Notes under the pieces: generated by a model | The model's input: only the letters and a program-made list of their open reading frames with translations | Databases searched by the model: none | What the model was told of the DNA's origin: nothing | Program-made: the position numbers and the translations under genes | Shown here: positions 26,262 through 38,847 of the stretch, in pieces | How positions within the stretch are numbered: the first letter of the stretch is position 1 | Layout of the letters: every line of letters starts with the position of its first letter | Assembly (NCBI RefSeq): GCF_000217915.1 | Contig: NZ_AFOZ01000014.1 | Coordinates: 124,001-188,000 of the forward strand | DNA length: 64,000 bases | Source of the DNA: Shewanella sp. HN-41 | Lineage (GTDB): Bacteria > Pseudomonadota > Gammaproteobacteria > Enterobacterales > Shewanellaceae | Direction: 5' to 3'

Positions 26262-27089
26262 ATGGTTAGCAGATCCCCGTTCGAATCCTTTCAGTGGAAA
26301 AGTGATATTTTTAACTGTGAAAGCACTGATATTGACAATTTTTATCTGTTGCTTGAACAGGAAATGTCCCGTTTGGGCATGGTTGAGAAGAAATTGGGTG
26401 AGGTGAGTAAATACAGCATCAGTTTGTATCAATCCCCCGCCGCTAAGTCAGGCTTACCTTCATTACTGATCAGCGCCGGTTTCCATGGCGAAGAGTCCGC
26501 TGGCCCATGGGGTTTACTGCATTTTTTAAGCGAGGCTTCTCCCGAATTATTCGAGCGAGTGAATTTAAGCTTATTGCCCCTAGTCAATCCCACTGGATTT
26601 AGTCGTGGTCATAGATTCAATAAGTTTGGTGAAAACCCTAACCGTGGGTTTGTGTTTGAAAATGGTAAACCTAAGGCGAATGAAACAACCTCGGTTGAGG
26701 GCAAGTTGTTATTGGAACACGCACAGCTGCTGATTGCCGCGAGCCGTGATGGCATTTTAACCTGCCATGAAGATGTTCTGAGTCGTGAAGCCTATGTGTA
26801 TTCATTCGAGCCAAGCCAAGTCCCCGGGCGTTTTAGCCTCGATTTACGGGACACCTTAGGCGGATATTTCCCGATTGCTATGGACGGTGAGATTGACGGC
26901 TGCCCAGTAAAAGATGGCTTGATTTTCAATCACTTCGACACATCCTTCGAGGCATGTTTAGTGCGTAGTGGCGCCCGTGTCGGTGCCTGTACTGAAACCC
27001 CAGCGCTGCAAAACTTCGATCAAAGGGTATTGGCCAATAGTGCGGCTATGACACACTTTTTGGCCCTTTGTGCGCCATTATGTGATTGA
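26262..27089 (+). CDS. M14-type zinc carboxypeptidase-like protein
   Basis: The 275-residue cytosolic protein has zinc-ligand motif HGEE in SLLISAGFHGEESAGPW near residue 70, then NPTGFSRGHRFNKFGENPNRGF (the NPNR region of M14 enzymes), a second His in LTCHEDV near 170, and a late Glu in ACTETPAL. The order H-x2-E ... H ... E fits metallocarboxypeptidases and succinylglutamate desuccinylase/aspartoacylase relatives. The substrate may be a peptide or an acylated amino acid. The ATG at 26262 lacks a strong ribosome site. The gene stands alone and ends at a strong terminator. Confidence 0.8.
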   Translation: MVSRSPFESFQWKSDIFNCESTDIDNFYLLLEQEMSRLGMVEKKLGEVSKYSISLYQSPAAKSGLPSLLISAGFHGEESAGPWGLLHFLSEASPELFERVNLSLLPLVNPTGFSRGHRFNKFGENPNRGFVFENGKPKANETTSVEGKLLLEHAQLLIAASRDGILTCHEDVLSREAYVYSFEPSQVPGRFSLDLRDTLGGYFPIAMDGEIDGCPVKDGLIFNHFDTSFEACLVRSGARVGACTETPALQNFDQRVLANSAAMTHFLALCAPLCD

Positions 27090-27106
27090 AAAGCCAGTTT
27101 ATAAGT

Positions 27107-27139
27107 AAAAAAATACCCGCGAATAGCGGGTATTTTTTT
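27107..27139. terminator. Strong bidirectional terminator
   Basis: AAAAAAATACCCGC, loop GAATA and GCGGGTATTTTTTT form a perfect 14-bp stem between two convergent genes. It serves both. Confidence 0.9.
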
Positions 27140-27151
27140 ATCTGTGCAATA

Positions 27152-28066
27152 TTACTGATTGATAATCGTTGGCACACCAGTGCGCTCGTCAAGCAGCTTC
27201 TTGATCACTGAAGAATCGGTATCGGCCTTAGCGATAAATTTAGCGACATCCTTTGGCAGGGATATAGAGACGGGCTCTGTAGATTCAAATTCAGCCACAG
27301 TGCGCGACAGCGGTTGATGCACGGCTAAGTAACGCTTGCCGTCAGGCTCCTCGGTGACTTTAATCGGCTGGTTCACAAATTGTACGCGGGTTCCCACTGG
27401 CACATTCTTGAACAAATGCTCGATATCATCGTGGCGTAAACGCACGCAGCCTTGGCTGACTCGTAAACCTATACCGAAACTCGCATTAGTCCCGTGAATC
27501 GCATATAAGTTGCCGATATACAGGGCATACAGCCCCATTGGGTTATCTGGGCCAGCTGGCCATACCGCCGGCAGGATTTCGCCCTTAGCGGCGTATTCTT
27601 TGCGGATGCGTGGTGTAGGTGTCCAGGTTGGATTGGCGCGTTTACGTTGTACGCTGGTCACCCAATTTTCGGGTGTGTCTTTACCAATTTGGCCTATGCC
27701 AATGGGTAAGACTTCAACGGTTTTCTTGCCCTTGGGATAGTAGTATAAGCGCATCTCAGCGACGTTGATCACTATGCCTTCGCGCGGTGCATTTGGCAGA
27801 ATTAACTGCTGAGGAATTAATAGCTTGCTACCGGGTGTTGGCAGAAAAGGATCGACACCTGGGTTCGCTTCCAGCAAGTTACTCAGGCCGAGTTGGAATT
27901 GGGCGGCGATATCTTCGAGGGTGTGTTTGCCCTCCGGTACTGTGTAATACTGGTTTTCGCCAACTAACCGACTCTTTGGAGACGGTAGGGGATATTCCGT
28001 TGCTAAAGCGGAGAGACTTGGGAAAGCCAAAGTCAGTAATAGAGCTGTGGTGCGAAGCATACTCAT
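27152..28066 (-). CDS. Periplasmic L,D-transpeptidase with LysM domain (YcfS/ErfK type)
   Basis: L,D-transpeptidases attach lipoprotein to peptidoglycan or make 3-3 cross-links. The 304-residue protein has a signal peptide ([22 protein letters not shown]), a LysM domain at about 41-85 ([36 protein letters not shown]), and a YkuD domain with [20 protein letters not shown], where SxGCxR holds the catalytic Cys near residue 215. Size and order match E. coli YcfS, ErfK, YbiS and YnhG; which of these reactions it performs cannot be told from sequence. A terminator follows directly. Confidence 0.9.
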   Translation of the reverse strand: MSMLRTTALLLTLAFPSLSALATEYPLPSPKSRLVGENQYYTVPEGKHTLEDIAAQFQLGLSNLLEANPGVDPFLPTPGSKLLIPQQLILPNAPREGIVINVAEMRLYYYPKGKKTVEVLPIGIGQIGKDTPENWVTSVQRKRANPTWTPTPRIRKEYAAKGEILPAVWPAGPDNPMGLYALYIGNLYAIHGTNASFGIGLRVSQGCVRLRHDDIEHLFKNVPVGTRVQFVNQPIKVTEEPDGKRYLAVHQPLSRTVAEFESTEPVSISLPKDVAKFIAKADTDSSVIKKLLDERTGVPTIINQ

Positions 28067-28237
28067 AAGCGGATACTACGATTCCTGTTAATAAAAAAGC
28101 GTGTTTAGCGCTGCTTTCCCTATCGAAAATAGAGTGGCAATTTGACGGACAAAATGCACTGGCGCGCGAAGCTCGCATCCTTCCTTATTTTGAACATTAT
28201 TTCAACTGAAATATGGTTCATAAAGCGTATTTATGCC

Positions 28238-29794
28238 TTATTTTAGCTTTAAACGTTTTGCTAGGCGATGAAGATTGCCTGGGTCGAGTCCTAGGGCTCT
28301 GGCTGTGGCAGCCCAATTGCCATTTTGTGCCCTAAATACCTGTTTGATGTAGTCACTCTGAAATGTGTCAGTTGCTAGGGTTAAGGTGACAAACTCCCGC
28401 AGGGAACCTGTTCCATCGACCGCTGGATTAATGGCCGATTGACCCATTTCTAAGGGGCTGAGTTTAAGGGGCAAATCCAAATGTTGGGGTTCTATGGTAC
28501 AACTGCCGTCCTCTGCGGATACGCGGGCGAGGACAGTCGCCCTATGGATAGCGTGTTCTAACTCGCGCACATTGCCTGGCCAAGTATATTGATTGAGCAA
28601 CATTAAGCTGCTGGGGCTGAAGTTGAGTCGTTTCATTCCGAGTTTTTGCCTATAGCGTTCGGCAAAGAAACCGCTTAATAGCGTGATGTCCTGTTCGCGC
28701 TCCCGCAGTGGCGGTACCAGTAAGGGAAAGACACTTAGCCTATGGTAGAGATCTGCCCTAAAGCGGCCGGCGAGCACTTCTGTTTTGAGGACTTTATTGG
28801 TTGCCGCAATGATGCGTACATCGACCTTAAGGCTGCGGTCATCACCCACTTTTTGCAGGTCACCATATTGCAAAACCCGCAGCAATTTGGCCTGTAGCGT
28901 GAGGGGCAACTCACCAATCTCGTCTAGAAAGAGTGTCCCCTTGTCGGCCATTTCAAACTTGCCACTGCGATGACTTATTGCCCCGGTAAAAGCGCCTTTG
29001 ATATGGCCAAAGAGTTCACTCTCGGCAACCGACTCTGGGAGTGCCGCGCAATTTAGGTAGACTAACGCTTTGTTTGCCCTGGCGGATTTTTGATGTATTG
29101 CCTGTGCGACTAACTCTTTGCCTGTGCCTGTCTCGCCTAAGATCAGCACATTAAGGTCACTATGGGCAACGACTTCAATCTCTCGATTTAGACTTTGCAT
29201 CAAGGGCGAGTGGCCAATGATTTCGGCATCGTAACTCAGGTTAGGGCTATTCTCCTGCGCATTGGTCGAATGGCTGCTTAGCGCCATGCGTTCGAGTTTT
29301 TCAACGAGCAGGGCATTGCTTAGGGATGCGGCGGCGATGGCACTTAAACTACGTAGTTCGGCATTGCTGAACTGATCGAATTGCAGGGGATTAAAGGCGT
29401 CGATAGTGACTGCGCCGATAAGGCGTTCATCGGCAAATAAAGGGAGCCCGATACAGGCATGGACTTTTAGCGCTCCAGTTTTATTGGGGATCAAACCATC
29501 GTAGGGATCGGCAAGTTCACTGTCAGCGGGGAAACGCACTATATCCCCCGCTCTGGCAATGGCCTCAAGCCTTGGGTGTTCATTGAGGATAAAACGTCTG
29601 CCGAGCACATCATCATTCAAGCCATCGATGGCAAGCGGCGTAAAATATTGACCGTGGAAGGTGAGTAGGGCTGCTGCATCACAGTGTAGGTTTTGCCTCA
29701 CAGTGTTGAGTAAACGTGAAAAGCGATCCCTATGGGCTAAACCAGAGGTGATATCGAGGGCGATACGGGTGAGATCGGTTTGACTAAGGGTCAT
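28238..29794 (-). CDS. norR: NorR, nitric oxide-sensing sigma-54 activator
   Basis: The 518-residue protein has three domains. The GAF sensor (about 10-170) would hold a non-haem iron that binds NO. The AAA+ domain (about 190-420) has Walker [17 protein letters not shown] and the sigma-54 contact loop [16 protein letters not shown] Fis-type HTH lies at the end ([21 protein letters not shown]). It lies downstream of norB on the same strand, not divergent as in E. coli, and NorR-type sites plus a sigma-54 promoter lie upstream of norB. Its own promoter should be in the 208 bp before it. Confidence 0.93.
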   Translation of the reverse strand: MTLSQTDLTRIALDITSGLAHRDRFSRLLNTVRQNLHCDAAALLTFHGQYFTPLAIDGLNDDVLGRRFILNEHPRLEAIARAGDIVRFPADSELADPYDGLIPNKTGALKVHACIGLPLFADERLIGAVTIDAFNPLQFDQFSNAELRSLSAIAAASLSNALLVEKLERMALSSHSTNAQENSPNLSYDAEIIGHSPLMQSLNREIEVVAHSDLNVLILGETGTGKELVAQAIHQKSARANKALVYLNCAALPESVAESELFGHIKGAFTGAISHRSGKFEMADKGTLFLDEIGELPLTLQAKLLRVLQYGDLQKVGDDRSLKVDVRIIAATNKVLKTEVLAGRFRADLYHRLSVFPLLVPPLREREQDITLLSGFFAERYRQKLGMKRLNFSPSSLMLLNQYTWPGNVRELEHAIHRATVLARVSAEDGSCTIEPQHLDLPLKLSPLEMGQSAINPAVDGTGSLREFVTLTLATDTFQSDYIKQVFRAQNGNWAATARALGLDPGNLHRLAKRLKLK

Positions 29795-29944
29795 AAAAAC
29801 TCCAGCAACGGCTAAGTTACCCTGATTTATACCATTGATTGTTATATTGACACATGTAGTTTAGACACCACTAGCAGTAAACCTGTGCCAGGCATGGGCA
29901 GAAGCGATCGATTATCCATGGCTCTTGGTCCTATAAATTAGGAA

Positions 29945-29972
29945 TCCAAGGTGCCAGTGACGACACCTTGGA
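29945..29972 (-). terminator. Hairpin after norB
   Basis: TCCAAGGTG and CACCTTGGA form a 9-bp perfect stem with a 10-base loop, 30 bases past the norB stop. It lacks a T-tract, so it may limit rather than stop readthrough into norR. Confidence 0.45.
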
Positions 29973-30002
29973 AGGGACTAGAATGGTTTTAGTCGAGCGT
30001 AT

Positions 30003-32288
30003 TTAGTTATTGGGCTGTAATAGTTCCTCCTGTAGCTTGGGTGATTTATTCAGGGCTCTTCTGATTAAATCGACCAAGAAGGCTCCCATCAATAGGCCCC
30101 CAACACTGAAGATCACATCCCCAAACATACGCATCCATACCAGCCGTTCAACCAGTGGGCTATGAATAACCTCAGGCGAACGGGCGTACCAATAACCATG
30201 GTCGATGACGGCAAAAAATTGTGTAATACCAACGGGCAACAATGACATAAACACCATGGCAGCCAGTCCAATATTCAGACTCCAGAAGGCCCCTTTAAGC
30301 ATTTTATTATTCCACTGCATATTGCCAGTTAGGCCGCGCAGGCAGAAGAGCATTAAGCCCATGCCTAGCATTCCATATACACCCATGAAGGCCGCATGAC
30401 CATGGGTGGCTGTGGTATTTAACCCTTGGATATAATAGAGCGAAATCGGTGGGTTGATTAAAAATCCCAGCATGCCAGCACCGACTAAGTTCCAAAATGC
30501 GGTGGCCACAAAGAACATAATGGCCCAGTGGTATCTTTGCATCCATGGACTGGCCTTGCGCAGGCGGTAGGTTTCCATCGCCTCAAAACCTATGATGGCT
30601 AAAGGCACGACTTCTAAGGCTGAGAAAATAGCACCCCAAGCGATAACCGAGGTGGGTGTGCCCGTAAAGTAGAGGTGGTGTAAGGTGCCAATTAAGCCAC
30701 CCGTCAAGAAGATCACCGTAGTAAATAGCACTGCACCGTTGGCGCTGCGGCCGCGGATCAGGCCTAAGCGAACTAACATCAGCGCAATGACCGCGGTTGC
30801 AAAGGTTTCGAAGAAGCCTTCAACCCACAAGTGTACTACCCACCAACGCCAATATTCGGCGATGGCTAAATTGGAGTGTTTGCCCATAAAGAGGCCAGCA
30901 CCATAGAACAAACCAATGGCCACGCAGGAGGCATACAGTACCCAGATGACGGGGCGCATTTCGCCTTGTACCTTGAGGGCGGGTTTGATGGCGGCGGTGA
31001 CTAACGCGAGCCAAATTAGTAATCCCACGAGGAGTAGGACCTGCCATACTCGGCCTAAGTCTATGTACTCATAACCTTGATGGCCAAAGAGAAAGTTCAT
31101 ATCGAGGTCGAAATACTGCTGCACCCCAATCCATTCACCCGCCATCGAACCTAGCACTACGACCACTAAGGCTACCCAAAGTACGTTAACGCCTAGACGT
31201 TGATATTTGGGTTCATAGCCCGATAATGCGGGGGCAATATATAAACCTGTGCCTAACCAAGCCGTGGCGATCCAAAATACCGCCAATTGTGTGTGCCAGG
31301 TACGAGTCACCGAGTAGGGAAGTATCTCGGAAAGGGGGAAACCGTAAAATTCTTGGCCTTCCACCGCATAGTGAGCGGTAATGCCCCCGAGTAAAATTTG
31401 CAGTAAAAATAGACCTACAGCTGTGATGAAGTATTTGCCGACGGCCTTTTGTGAAGCGGTAGGTTTAGTAAAAAACAGCGGATCTTGTTCCGATGGTTTA
31501 GGCAGACTTTCATGCTTACCGCTGGCATGGTGCCAGAGCAACCCGCCAATACCCGCTATCAGGGTCACGATACTGAGTATTGACCAGACAATATTATCCG
31601 AGGTGGGAGTATTGCCAAGTTGGGGATCAAAGGGCCAGTTATTGGTGTAAGTATAGGGTGCATCGGGGCGTTCAGTGATTGCAGCCCAAGCGCCCCAAAA
31701 GAGGAAAGCATTGAGTTGTTCACGGCGGGCAAGATCGGGCACTGTGCCTTCTTTCATGGCGTATTGTTCGCGCAGTGAACTGAGCTTAGGATCATCACCA
31801 AACAAGGATAAATAATGTTGAGTAACCCTGCTGATCGCCTCTACCCGTGTGGAGGATAGTTTAATCAGGCTAGTGCCATCGGCCTGTGGTTCGACACTGT
31901 TATGGCGTAAATCATCCCTTAAGGCTTGCTCAAGCCCGGCTTTTTCTTGGGAGTTCAATTGGGTGAACGGCGTCTGGTATTGTTGCTCGGCGCGCAGGTC
32001 GAGCCAAGCTTCGGCTTCCCTGTGTAACCAGTCTGCTGTCCAATCGGGGGCAACATAGGAGCCATGTCCCCAAATTGATCCGAGTTGATGGCCACCCATT
32101 GAGCGCCATACTAATTGGCCCTGTTCTATATCATTTTCGCTAAAAACAACTTGGCCATTAACATCGATAAAGGCTGTGGGTATGGGTGGTTTTTCCCGAT
32201 AAATTTCACTGCCTACACTCAGTAGTACAGTAAATGAAGCAATCAACACTAATAATAGTGCGATGGCGGTGAGTTTTTGTTTGCTCAT
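30003..32288 (-). CDS. norB: Quinol-dependent nitric oxide reductase (qNOR)
   Basis: This 761-residue membrane enzyme reduces NO to N2O using quinol. It has the long N-terminal extension of qNOR (residues about 25-230; VFSENDIEQGQLVWRSMGGHQLGSIWGHGSYVAPDW) that replaces the separate NorC subunit, then about twelve helices of the haem-copper oxidase fold with the conserved histidines (RTWHTQLAVFWIATAW, WRWWVVHLWVEGFFE, GTLHHLYFTG, NTTATHGHAAFMGVYG). A sigma-54 promoter and NorR-like enhancer sites precede it. It is a single-gene NO detoxification or respiration system. Confidence 0.95.
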   Translation of the reverse strand: MSKQKLTAIALLLVLIASFTVLLSVGSEIYREKPPIPTAFIDVNGQVVFSENDIEQGQLVWRSMGGHQLGSIWGHGSYVAPDWTADWLHREAEAWLDLRAEQQYQTPFTQLNSQEKAGLEQALRDDLRHNSVEPQADGTSLIKLSSTRVEAISRVTQHYLSLFGDDPKLSSLREQYAMKEGTVPDLARREQLNAFLFWGAWAAITERPDAPYTYTNNWPFDPQLGNTPTSDNIVWSILSIVTLIAGIGGLLWHHASGKHESLPKPSEQDPLFFTKPTASQKAVGKYFITAVGLFLLQILLGGITAHYAVEGQEFYGFPLSEILPYSVTRTWHTQLAVFWIATAWLGTGLYIAPALSGYEPKYQRLGVNVLWVALVVVVLGSMAGEWIGVQQYFDLDMNFLFGHQGYEYIDLGRVWQVLLLVGLLIWLALVTAAIKPALKVQGEMRPVIWVLYASCVAIGLFYGAGLFMGKHSNLAIAEYWRWWVVHLWVEGFFETFATAVIALMLVRLGLIRGRSANGAVLFTTVIFLTGGLIGTLHHLYFTGTPTSVIAWGAIFSALEVVPLAIIGFEAMETYRLRKASPWMQRYHWAIMFFVATAFWNLVGAGMLGFLINPPISLYYIQGLNTTATHGHAAFMGVYGMLGMGLMLFCLRGLTGNMQWNNKMLKGAFWSLNIGLAAMVFMSLLPVGITQFFAVIDHGYWYARSPEVIHSPLVERLVWMRMFGDVIFSVGGLLMGAFLVDLIRRALNKSPKLQEELLQPNN

Positions 32289-32333
32289 AAGTCCCCTTAA
32301 TGCAACGTCATTTTGATACCTTTTGTTGGCTAT

Positions 32334-32349
32334 TGCGCAAAATGTGCCA
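32334..32349 (-). promoter_or_regulatory. Sigma-54 promoter of norB
   Basis: On the minus strand TGGCACATTTTGCGCA has the GG and GC doublets ten bases apart, as required for -24/-12 recognition, and matches the consensus except at two -12 T positions. It lies about 45 bp before the norB ATG. Confidence 0.75.
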
Positions 32350-32427
32350 AGTTTTTTGTCGTTGAAAACAAAGGAATATTTTTATTTTGTGTTTGTTTTT
32401 ATTGTCTTTTTGATACTGTTTATTTTT

Positions 32428-32456
32428 GTCAAAATGACATTAATTGTTTTTATGAC
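32428..32456 (-). promoter_or_regulatory. Two NorR-type enhancer sites
   Basis: GTCAAAATGAC (32428-32438) and GTTTTTATGAC (32446-32456) both fit GT-N7-AC. Their centres are 18 bp apart and lie about 80-105 bp upstream of the sigma-54 promoter. The first has the fuller GTCA/TGAC symmetry. E. coli uses three sites; a third was not clear here. Confidence 0.6.
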
Positions 32457-32975
32457 AATGAATAATAAACAGATGTCGATAAAACAATTATCGCGGTCTG
32501 TTTACCTCGGGAGTGTTGGTGTTTAATGGTTTTTTTTACAACAAAAATTAATCTAAGAATGTCAAAGCCCTCTAACATTTTTAAGCCTAATACTAGGTTT
32601 AATCGGCTTTAAGGTTGGTTTTGAATGATATAGTGTATTTATAGAAAGTTATTGCCGTTATTTTAGTTTTAACTATAGAATTTGTGTTGGATGTTGTTTT
32701 TTTAATTATATGATAATTATCGTTTTTATATAAATTAATGTTAATGTTTGATTGTTTGTGGATTTTTAAGTTTTTACGGGTTTTTATATGGAAGTTGATC
32801 TAAGGTTACCATTGGTGATGTCTTGCCGTAGATGATTGAAATTTAATATTTAATGCTCCAATGTTTTGTATTTTTTATGCTAATATAAAAACTCAAAAAT
32901 TGTCAGTTGAGTTATTTTTAACCTCGGTGATTTGTCTATCGGATAGCTAAACAAGCGGTATTTAAGGAGGCATGT
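32457..32975. other. AT-rich intergenic region between norB and nhaP2
   Basis: No convincing gene is present. The stretch is very AT-rich with many T-runs. GGAGG at 32967-32971 is the ribosome site of nhaP2. A possible promoter lies within the last 150 bp but cannot be fixed. Confidence 0.5.
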
Positions 32976-34707
32976 ATGGATGCAAATTCCATCAATAGTT
33001 TTTTTCTGATCGGTGCCTTACTTACTGCAGTGAGTGTTTTGCTCAGCCCCATGTCTTCCCGCCTCGGGATCCCTATTTTATTGATTTTCCTCGCTGTAGG
33101 TATTCTAGCCGGTGAAGATGGCCCTGGTGGGATCCTGTTCGATGACTATTCGACCGCCTACCTTGTCAGTAACTTAGCCCTAGCGATAATTCTGCTCGAT
33201 GGTGGTATGCGTACAAGGGTGGCAAGCTTTAGGGTGGCGTTGTGGCCGGCATTATCCCTGGCGACCTTTGGCGTCGCTATTACCACGAGTATCACTGGCA
33301 TCATGGCGGCATGGTTGTTTGATTTACATTGGTTGCAAGGTTTATTGGTGGGGGCCATTGTCGGTTCAACCGATGCCGCGGCGGTATTCTCCTTACTTAA
33401 AGGGCGCAGCCTCAACGAGCGGGTGGGGGCGACACTGGAAATTGAATCCGGTAGTAACGATCCCATGGCGGTATTCTTAACTGTGACGCTGATTGCGATT
33501 CTCGCCAATGTCGGTGCCGAACTGTCGGTCAGCTTTATGTTGATCAGCTTTATTAAACAGTTCGGCTTGGGCATTTGTTTAGGACTCGGTGGCGGTTGGC
33601 TACTGTGGAAATTAGTCAATTTAAGTAAGCTCGCCGAGGGGCTGTATTCAATTTTAGTCTTAAGTGGTGGGCTGATTATTTATGCGGCATCTAACAAACT
33701 TGGGGGGAGTGGCATTTTATCGATTTATCTGGTGGGTTTGTTCCTCGGTAATAAACCGACCCGTGGCCGCCATTCCATCTTAAACGTGCTCGACGGTATG
33801 ACCTGGGTCTGCCAAATTGGCATGTTCCTCGTGCTAGGGCTGTTACTCACCCCCTCTGATTTATTTGATATTTTACTCCCAGGTTTTGCTTTAGCATTTG
33901 GGATGATCCTCTTTGCTAGGCCGCTGGCCGTGTGGCTGAGTCTTTTGCCCTTTAAGAGTTTTTAGTCGTCGCGATCGCTGGTTTATTTCCTGGGTCGGTC
34001 TGCGCGGTGCTGTGCCCATCATTTTGGCGGTATTTCCTATGATGGCGGGCCTGCCTGAGGCGCAGTTGTACTTCAACTTGGCTTTTTTCGTGGTACTAGT
34101 GTCGCTATTAGTTCAAGGGGCTTCACTTACCACTGCGGCTCGTTTAGCCAAGGTTGAACTGCCCCAAAAGCCGTTGCCCATTTCACGTTCGGGGGTTGAG
34201 ATTTACCCGAGCAGTGAGTGGGAAGTCTTTGTATATCGTTTGAGTGAAAGTAAGTGGTGTATCGGTGAGCCTCTAAAGCGCTTATCTATGCCGGATGGGA
34301 CACGGATCGCAGCCGTATTTCGTGGCGACACATTATTGCATCCCTCGGGTAGCACCAAATTAGAGGCTGGGGATATTCTGTGTGTTCTTGGGCAGGAACG
34401 CAGTCTTGAGGCCCTGAGCACTCTCTTTAGTCAAGCGCCTGAAACGAAAGATGTACCGCGTTTCTTTGGTGATTTTTTTATCGAAACCGACGTCAAACTG
34501 ACCGATTTGGCACCCATTTATGGTTTGAGCTTAGATAATCTCACCGACGATATGACGGTCGCAGATCTTGTGGTATCACAGCTTGGCGTCAATCCTGTGC
34601 TGGGTGATCAGTTCCAATGGCAATCGTTGCATTGGGTGGTGGCGGGGCTGTATGAAGGCAAAGTCACTAACGTCGGTATTCGTTTACCGACCGAGAATGC
34701 ACTCTAA
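32976..34707 (+). CDS. nhaP2: K+/H+ antiporter NhaP2 (CvrA), frameshifted in a T run
   Basis: The protein is a cation:proton antiporter-1 family protein with about twelve helices, then a TrkA-C domain ([37 protein letters not shown]) and a CorC/HlyC-type C-terminal domain. The family signature [42 protein letters not shown] is intact. The frame breaks at the T5 run 33959-33963. Removing one T gives [30 protein letters not shown] and 576 residues, close to the 578 of E. coli CvrA. Everything else is conserved, so a sequencing error is likely. AAGGAGG precedes the ATG. Confidence 0.9.
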
Positions 34708-34747
34708 TCCTATGTGCTAGATGGTCTTTACTATCGAAAGTCACCAT

Positions 34748-34778
34748 AAAAAATGCCAGCTTATTTGCTGGCATTTTT
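34748..34778. terminator. Bidirectional terminator between nhaP2 and lpxL
   Basis: AAAAATGCCAGC, a 6-base loop and GCTGGCATTTTT form a 12-bp perfect stem between convergent genes. Confidence 0.9.
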
Positions 34779-34799
34779 ATATTCAAAAGCTGATTGAGC

Positions 34800-35739
34800 T
34801 TATTGATATAAAGATTTGTCCTTTGGGTCGGGGCGGGTCTTAAAACGGCGATGTAACCACATATATTGGGCGCGGTTTTTATCGATAATGGATTCGATAA
34901 TCCGGTTGCCGCGAATGGCGTCGCTTAGTTCATCCTCCCCAGGGGAAATCCTCCAGCGGCGGCATAATTTCGATTTGATAGCCCCTATCGCCTTCGGTAC
35001 GCTCGACAAAGAAGGGCAAAACCTTAGCTTTGCCTAGTTTGGCAAGTGTGGTCGCCCCTGTGATTGTGGCGGCATCTGGCATGGCGTAAAAGGGAATAAA
35101 TACCGCACTAGAGCGACCAAAGTCTTGATCGGCGGTGTACCAAATCACATCGGGATTACGCAGACAGCGCACCATTTGGCGCAGATCCCGCTTAGAGACT
35201 AGACCTTTGTTTGAACGTAAACGCCCCTTCACCTGTAGGTATTCCATCACGGGATTATTGTGCGGGCGGTAAACGCCAACGCCGGGCTGGAACTGACCAA
35301 AAATACGGGCGCCCATTTCCAATGGTAAACAATGCACGGCAAAGAGGATGACACCGTGGCCGGCATTTAGGGTGTTTTGTACCTGTTCTTTGCCTGTGAT
35401 GTGCATATGCTGCTGCACTTTGGCATCGGACCACCACCACGCATTGATGGTATCGAAAATGGCTTTGCCTGTTTCTTCGAAGTTACGGGTAAGCAGTTGT
35501 TCTCGCTCACTCTCTGGCATGTCAGGAAAACATAGCGTTAAATTGCGGCGAGCAGTATGGGTGCGACTCCCCGCAACTGCCATGACTAAACGGCCTATCC
35601 ATTTACCTAATTTCATCTGCCAAGACAGGGGCAAGAGTTGGGTTAAACGCATTAATAATACGCCAAACCACATGGGCCAATGTTTAGGATGGTATAACGA
35701 AGATGAAAACTCGGCTTTCTCGACCACGAAAATACTCAC
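34800..35739 (-). CDS. lpxL: Lipid A lauroyl-type acyltransferase LpxL, frameshifted in a C run
   Basis: LpxL adds a secondary acyl chain to Kdo2-lipid IVA at the inner membrane. The protein has the HX4E catalytic motif (FAVHCLPLEMGARIFG near residue 140), GVYRPHNNPVMEYLQ, GRLRSNKGLVSKRDLRQMVRCLR and the C-terminal EYMWLHRRFKTRP-like stretch (AQYMWLHRRFKTRPDPK). The frame breaks at 34942-34945 (C4 on the coding strand). Removing one C gives LEDFPGEDELSDAI and 312 residues, the usual length. It is divergent from hldE, another LPS gene. A sequencing error is the likeliest explanation. Confidence 0.9.
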
Positions 35740-35829
35740 TACTTTTGAAAATTACTGCTTATTCTAACTCAATTTTTGTCGAAAATTAGGTACAATCACG
35801 GTTTAATTTCTGCAAAAGATAAGAGCACT

Positions 35830-38083
<2,254 letters not shown>

Positions 38084-38237
38084 ATATGTAAATTAAATCG
38101 ATAAAGTTCCCTGTTTAAAACTGAACCTTAGCTGAACAAAAGCGAAATACACTTGTTTGACGGGCTTGAACAGCAGTAATCCCTGAGATGCTTTGGTAAG
38201 CTCTCTCCCCAGAAAAAGAAGAATGGGAGACTTTACT

Positions 38238-38717
38238 ATGGCTAAGCGCTCGCGAGTACAAACTGAGCAAACCATTAATCAGATTATGGATGAAGCGTTA
38301 AGGCAAATTTTGACTATTGGTTTTGAGACTATGTCTTATACCACGCTATCTGAAGCAACGGGTATTAGCCGTACAGGTATTAGTCATCATTTTCCGCGCA
38401 AGAGTGATTTTCTGGTTCGTTTAGATAGCCGCATTGGCAATCTATTTGTCGCTGCACTCGAGTTTTCAAGCCAAGAGGCATTAGAAACATCGTGGATGCA
38501 GGCGATGCAAGAAGAACATTACCGCGCAGTATTGAGACTGTTTTTTAGTCTTTGCGGTGGTGCAAATAATGATATTACGCTCTTCAGAGCGGTGAGCACG
38601 GCACGTCAACAAGCGATTGCTGAGTTAGGTTTAACGGGAGATCGCACGATCAACCACTTATTAGGCCGTACAGCTGTGATGTTGTTATCCAATTTTGATG
38701 TGGCAAAAGCTGCATAA
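38238..38717 (+). CDS. TetR/AcrR-type transcriptional regulator
   Basis: The 159-residue protein begins MAKRSRVQTEQTINQIMDEAL and has a TetR-type helix-turn-helix at about residues 28-55 (MSYTTLSEATGISRTGISHHFPRKSDFL). The C-terminal ligand domain is shorter than usual (about 105 residues against roughly 140-150). The ATG at 38238 is preferred over 38193, which adds a non-homologous-looking leader. It stands between the HExxH gene and the convergent pntAB, with a terminator after it. The target is unknown; pntAB is a possibility on position only. Confidence 0.8.
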   Translation: MAKRSRVQTEQTINQIMDEALRQILTIGFETMSYTTLSEATGISRTGISHHFPRKSDFLVRLDSRIGNLFVAALEFSSQEALETSWMQAMQEEHYRAVLRLFFSLCGGANNDITLFRAVSTARQQAIAELGLTGDRTINHLLGRTAVMLLSNFDVAKAA

Positions 38718-38732
38718 AACACCGATTGACAT

Positions 38733-38760
38733 AAAAAGGAGCCTTAAGGTTCCTTTTTTT
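38733..38760 (+). terminator. Terminator after the TetR gene
   Basis: AAAAAGGAGCC, loop TTAA and GGTTCCTTTTTTT form an 11-bp stem with one G-T pair, followed by T-rich sequence. Confidence 0.85.
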
Positions 38761-38792
38761 ATGGGAATTGACCCGAAGTTTAATAGCAAAAC

Positions 38793-38815
38793 AAAGGGAG
38801 CCATTGGCTCCCTTT
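38793..38815 (-). terminator. Terminator after pntB
   Basis: AAAGGGAGCC, loop ATT and GGCTCCCTTT form a perfect 10-bp stem 33 bases beyond the pntB stop. Confidence 0.75.
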
Positions 38816-38847
38816 AGTTAATCTAGCTGACACCAGCTAGCCCGAGG

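Noticed and set aside
32323..32526. A 67-codon plus-strand ORF in the norB upstream region
   Set aside because: It is made of AT-rich codons (mostly F, V, I), overlaps the sigma-54 promoter and NorR-type sites, and has no ribosome site.
32697..32735. A Fur box in TGATAATTATCG
   Set aside because: It matches only about half of the 19-bp Fur consensus, and the surrounding DNA is uniformly AT-rich.
34012..34707. Separate regulatory protein with TrkA-C domain
   Set aside because: It is the continuation of nhaP2 after a single extra T; there is no independent ribosome site.
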